Assembly: GCA_046705265.1 (NCBI GenBank)
Contig: JBJKQL010000098.1
Location: forward strand, 1 to 55,468
From: JAJYTL01 sp046705265
GTDB lineage: Bacteria > Pseudomonadota > Alphaproteobacteria > Ferrovibrionales > Ferrovibrionaceae
Reading direction: 5' to 3'
Length of the DNA stretch: 55,468 nucleotides
The position numbers were made by a program, and so were the translations under genes. This document shows, piece after piece, positions 55,400-55,468 of the stretch. The first letter of the stretch is position 1. Every line of letters starts with the position of its first letter. The notes beneath the pieces were generated by a model. The model made no database searches. It was not told the DNA's origin and saw nothing but the letters and a program-made list of their open reading frames with translations.

Positions 55400-55468
55400 T
55401 CAGCTTCTGATCACCGCAATGAGCGGGCCCACCCCGAAGTTCGTGATCATTCGTTTGAGGTTATAGGC
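55400..55468 (-). mobile_element. C-terminal end of a DDE transposase (IS1182/IS5-like), cut by the window edge
   Basis: The minus-strand frame from the edge reads AYNLKRMITNFGVGPLIAVI and then two residues before a TGA at 55400-55402. 'AYNLKRM(I)...FG..PL' is the common final stretch of IS1182- and related IS5-superfamily transposases. Only 22 codons are visible, so whether the element is intact cannot be judged. It lies about 280 bases downstream of tRNA-Arg. Confidence 0.65.

Overview
The window is GC-rich DNA with tightly packed genes. It looks like an alphaproteobacterium, most likely a Rhodospirillales-type organism. The evidence is the RegB/RegA redox two-component pair, a bifunctional HldE, a TsaE-phosphotransferase fusion followed by MurU, AddB/AddA, a CoxM-CoxS-CoxL-type molybdenum hydroxylase set and TTG/GTG starts next to clear ribosome sites. 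The genus assignment is inference only.

Layout. 1-548: start of a minus-strand gene that runs off the left edge. 1177-3733: a TPR/SPOR lipoprotein (-) and a small lipoprotein (+). 3819-9335 (-): hldE, an FAD oxidoreductase, an aldo/keto reductase and acetoacetyl-CoA synthetase, probably co-transcribed. 9440-11343 (-): regB-regA. 11425-14418 (+): an ABC-2 exporter pair, a hotdog thioesterase and an alpha/beta hydrolase. 14483-20940 (-): a TetR regulator followed by an OMF-MFP-RND tripartite efflux operon with a good promoter. 21147-26525 (-): a molybdenum hydroxylase operon (FAD, 2Fe-2S and Mo subunits) with a metallo-beta-lactamase-fold hydrolase inside it and an SDR without its catalytic residues at the end. 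27140-28681 (+): a CheY-like receiver and a receiver-EAL protein. 28873-31882 (-): copZ, a CsoR-type regulator and copA, preceded by a G/C-tract inverted repeat. 32280-32353 (-): tRNA-Gly(CCC).

32605-37449 (+) is the most unusual region. It encodes a radical SAM protein with six extra cysteines, an 883-residue ABC-transporter-like protein whose nucleotide-binding domain is degenerate and carries an insertion of about 300 residues, a stand-alone cyclic-nucleotide-binding domain and a small SAM methyltransferase. I do not recognise this set as a described system.

37664-40813 (+): pstS-pstC-pstA without pstB. 40856-43378 (-): xthA, a hypothetical gene and a ferredoxin-reductase-type protein. 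43665-46260 (-): a class I amidotransferase, lolA and a sugar epimerase/reductase. 46401-54983 (+): tsaE-amgK fusion, murU, addB and addA, each overlapping the next by the four bases ATGA. 55040-55116 (+): tRNA-Arg(CCG). The right edge carries the C-terminus of a transposase on the minus strand.

How the genes combine. The core content is cell envelope (hldE, lolA, AmgK/MurU peptidoglycan recycling), DNA repair (xthA, addAB) and redox or phosphate control. Accessory modules (efflux, Mo-hydroxylase, copper, the radical SAM/ABC cassette) sit between them.
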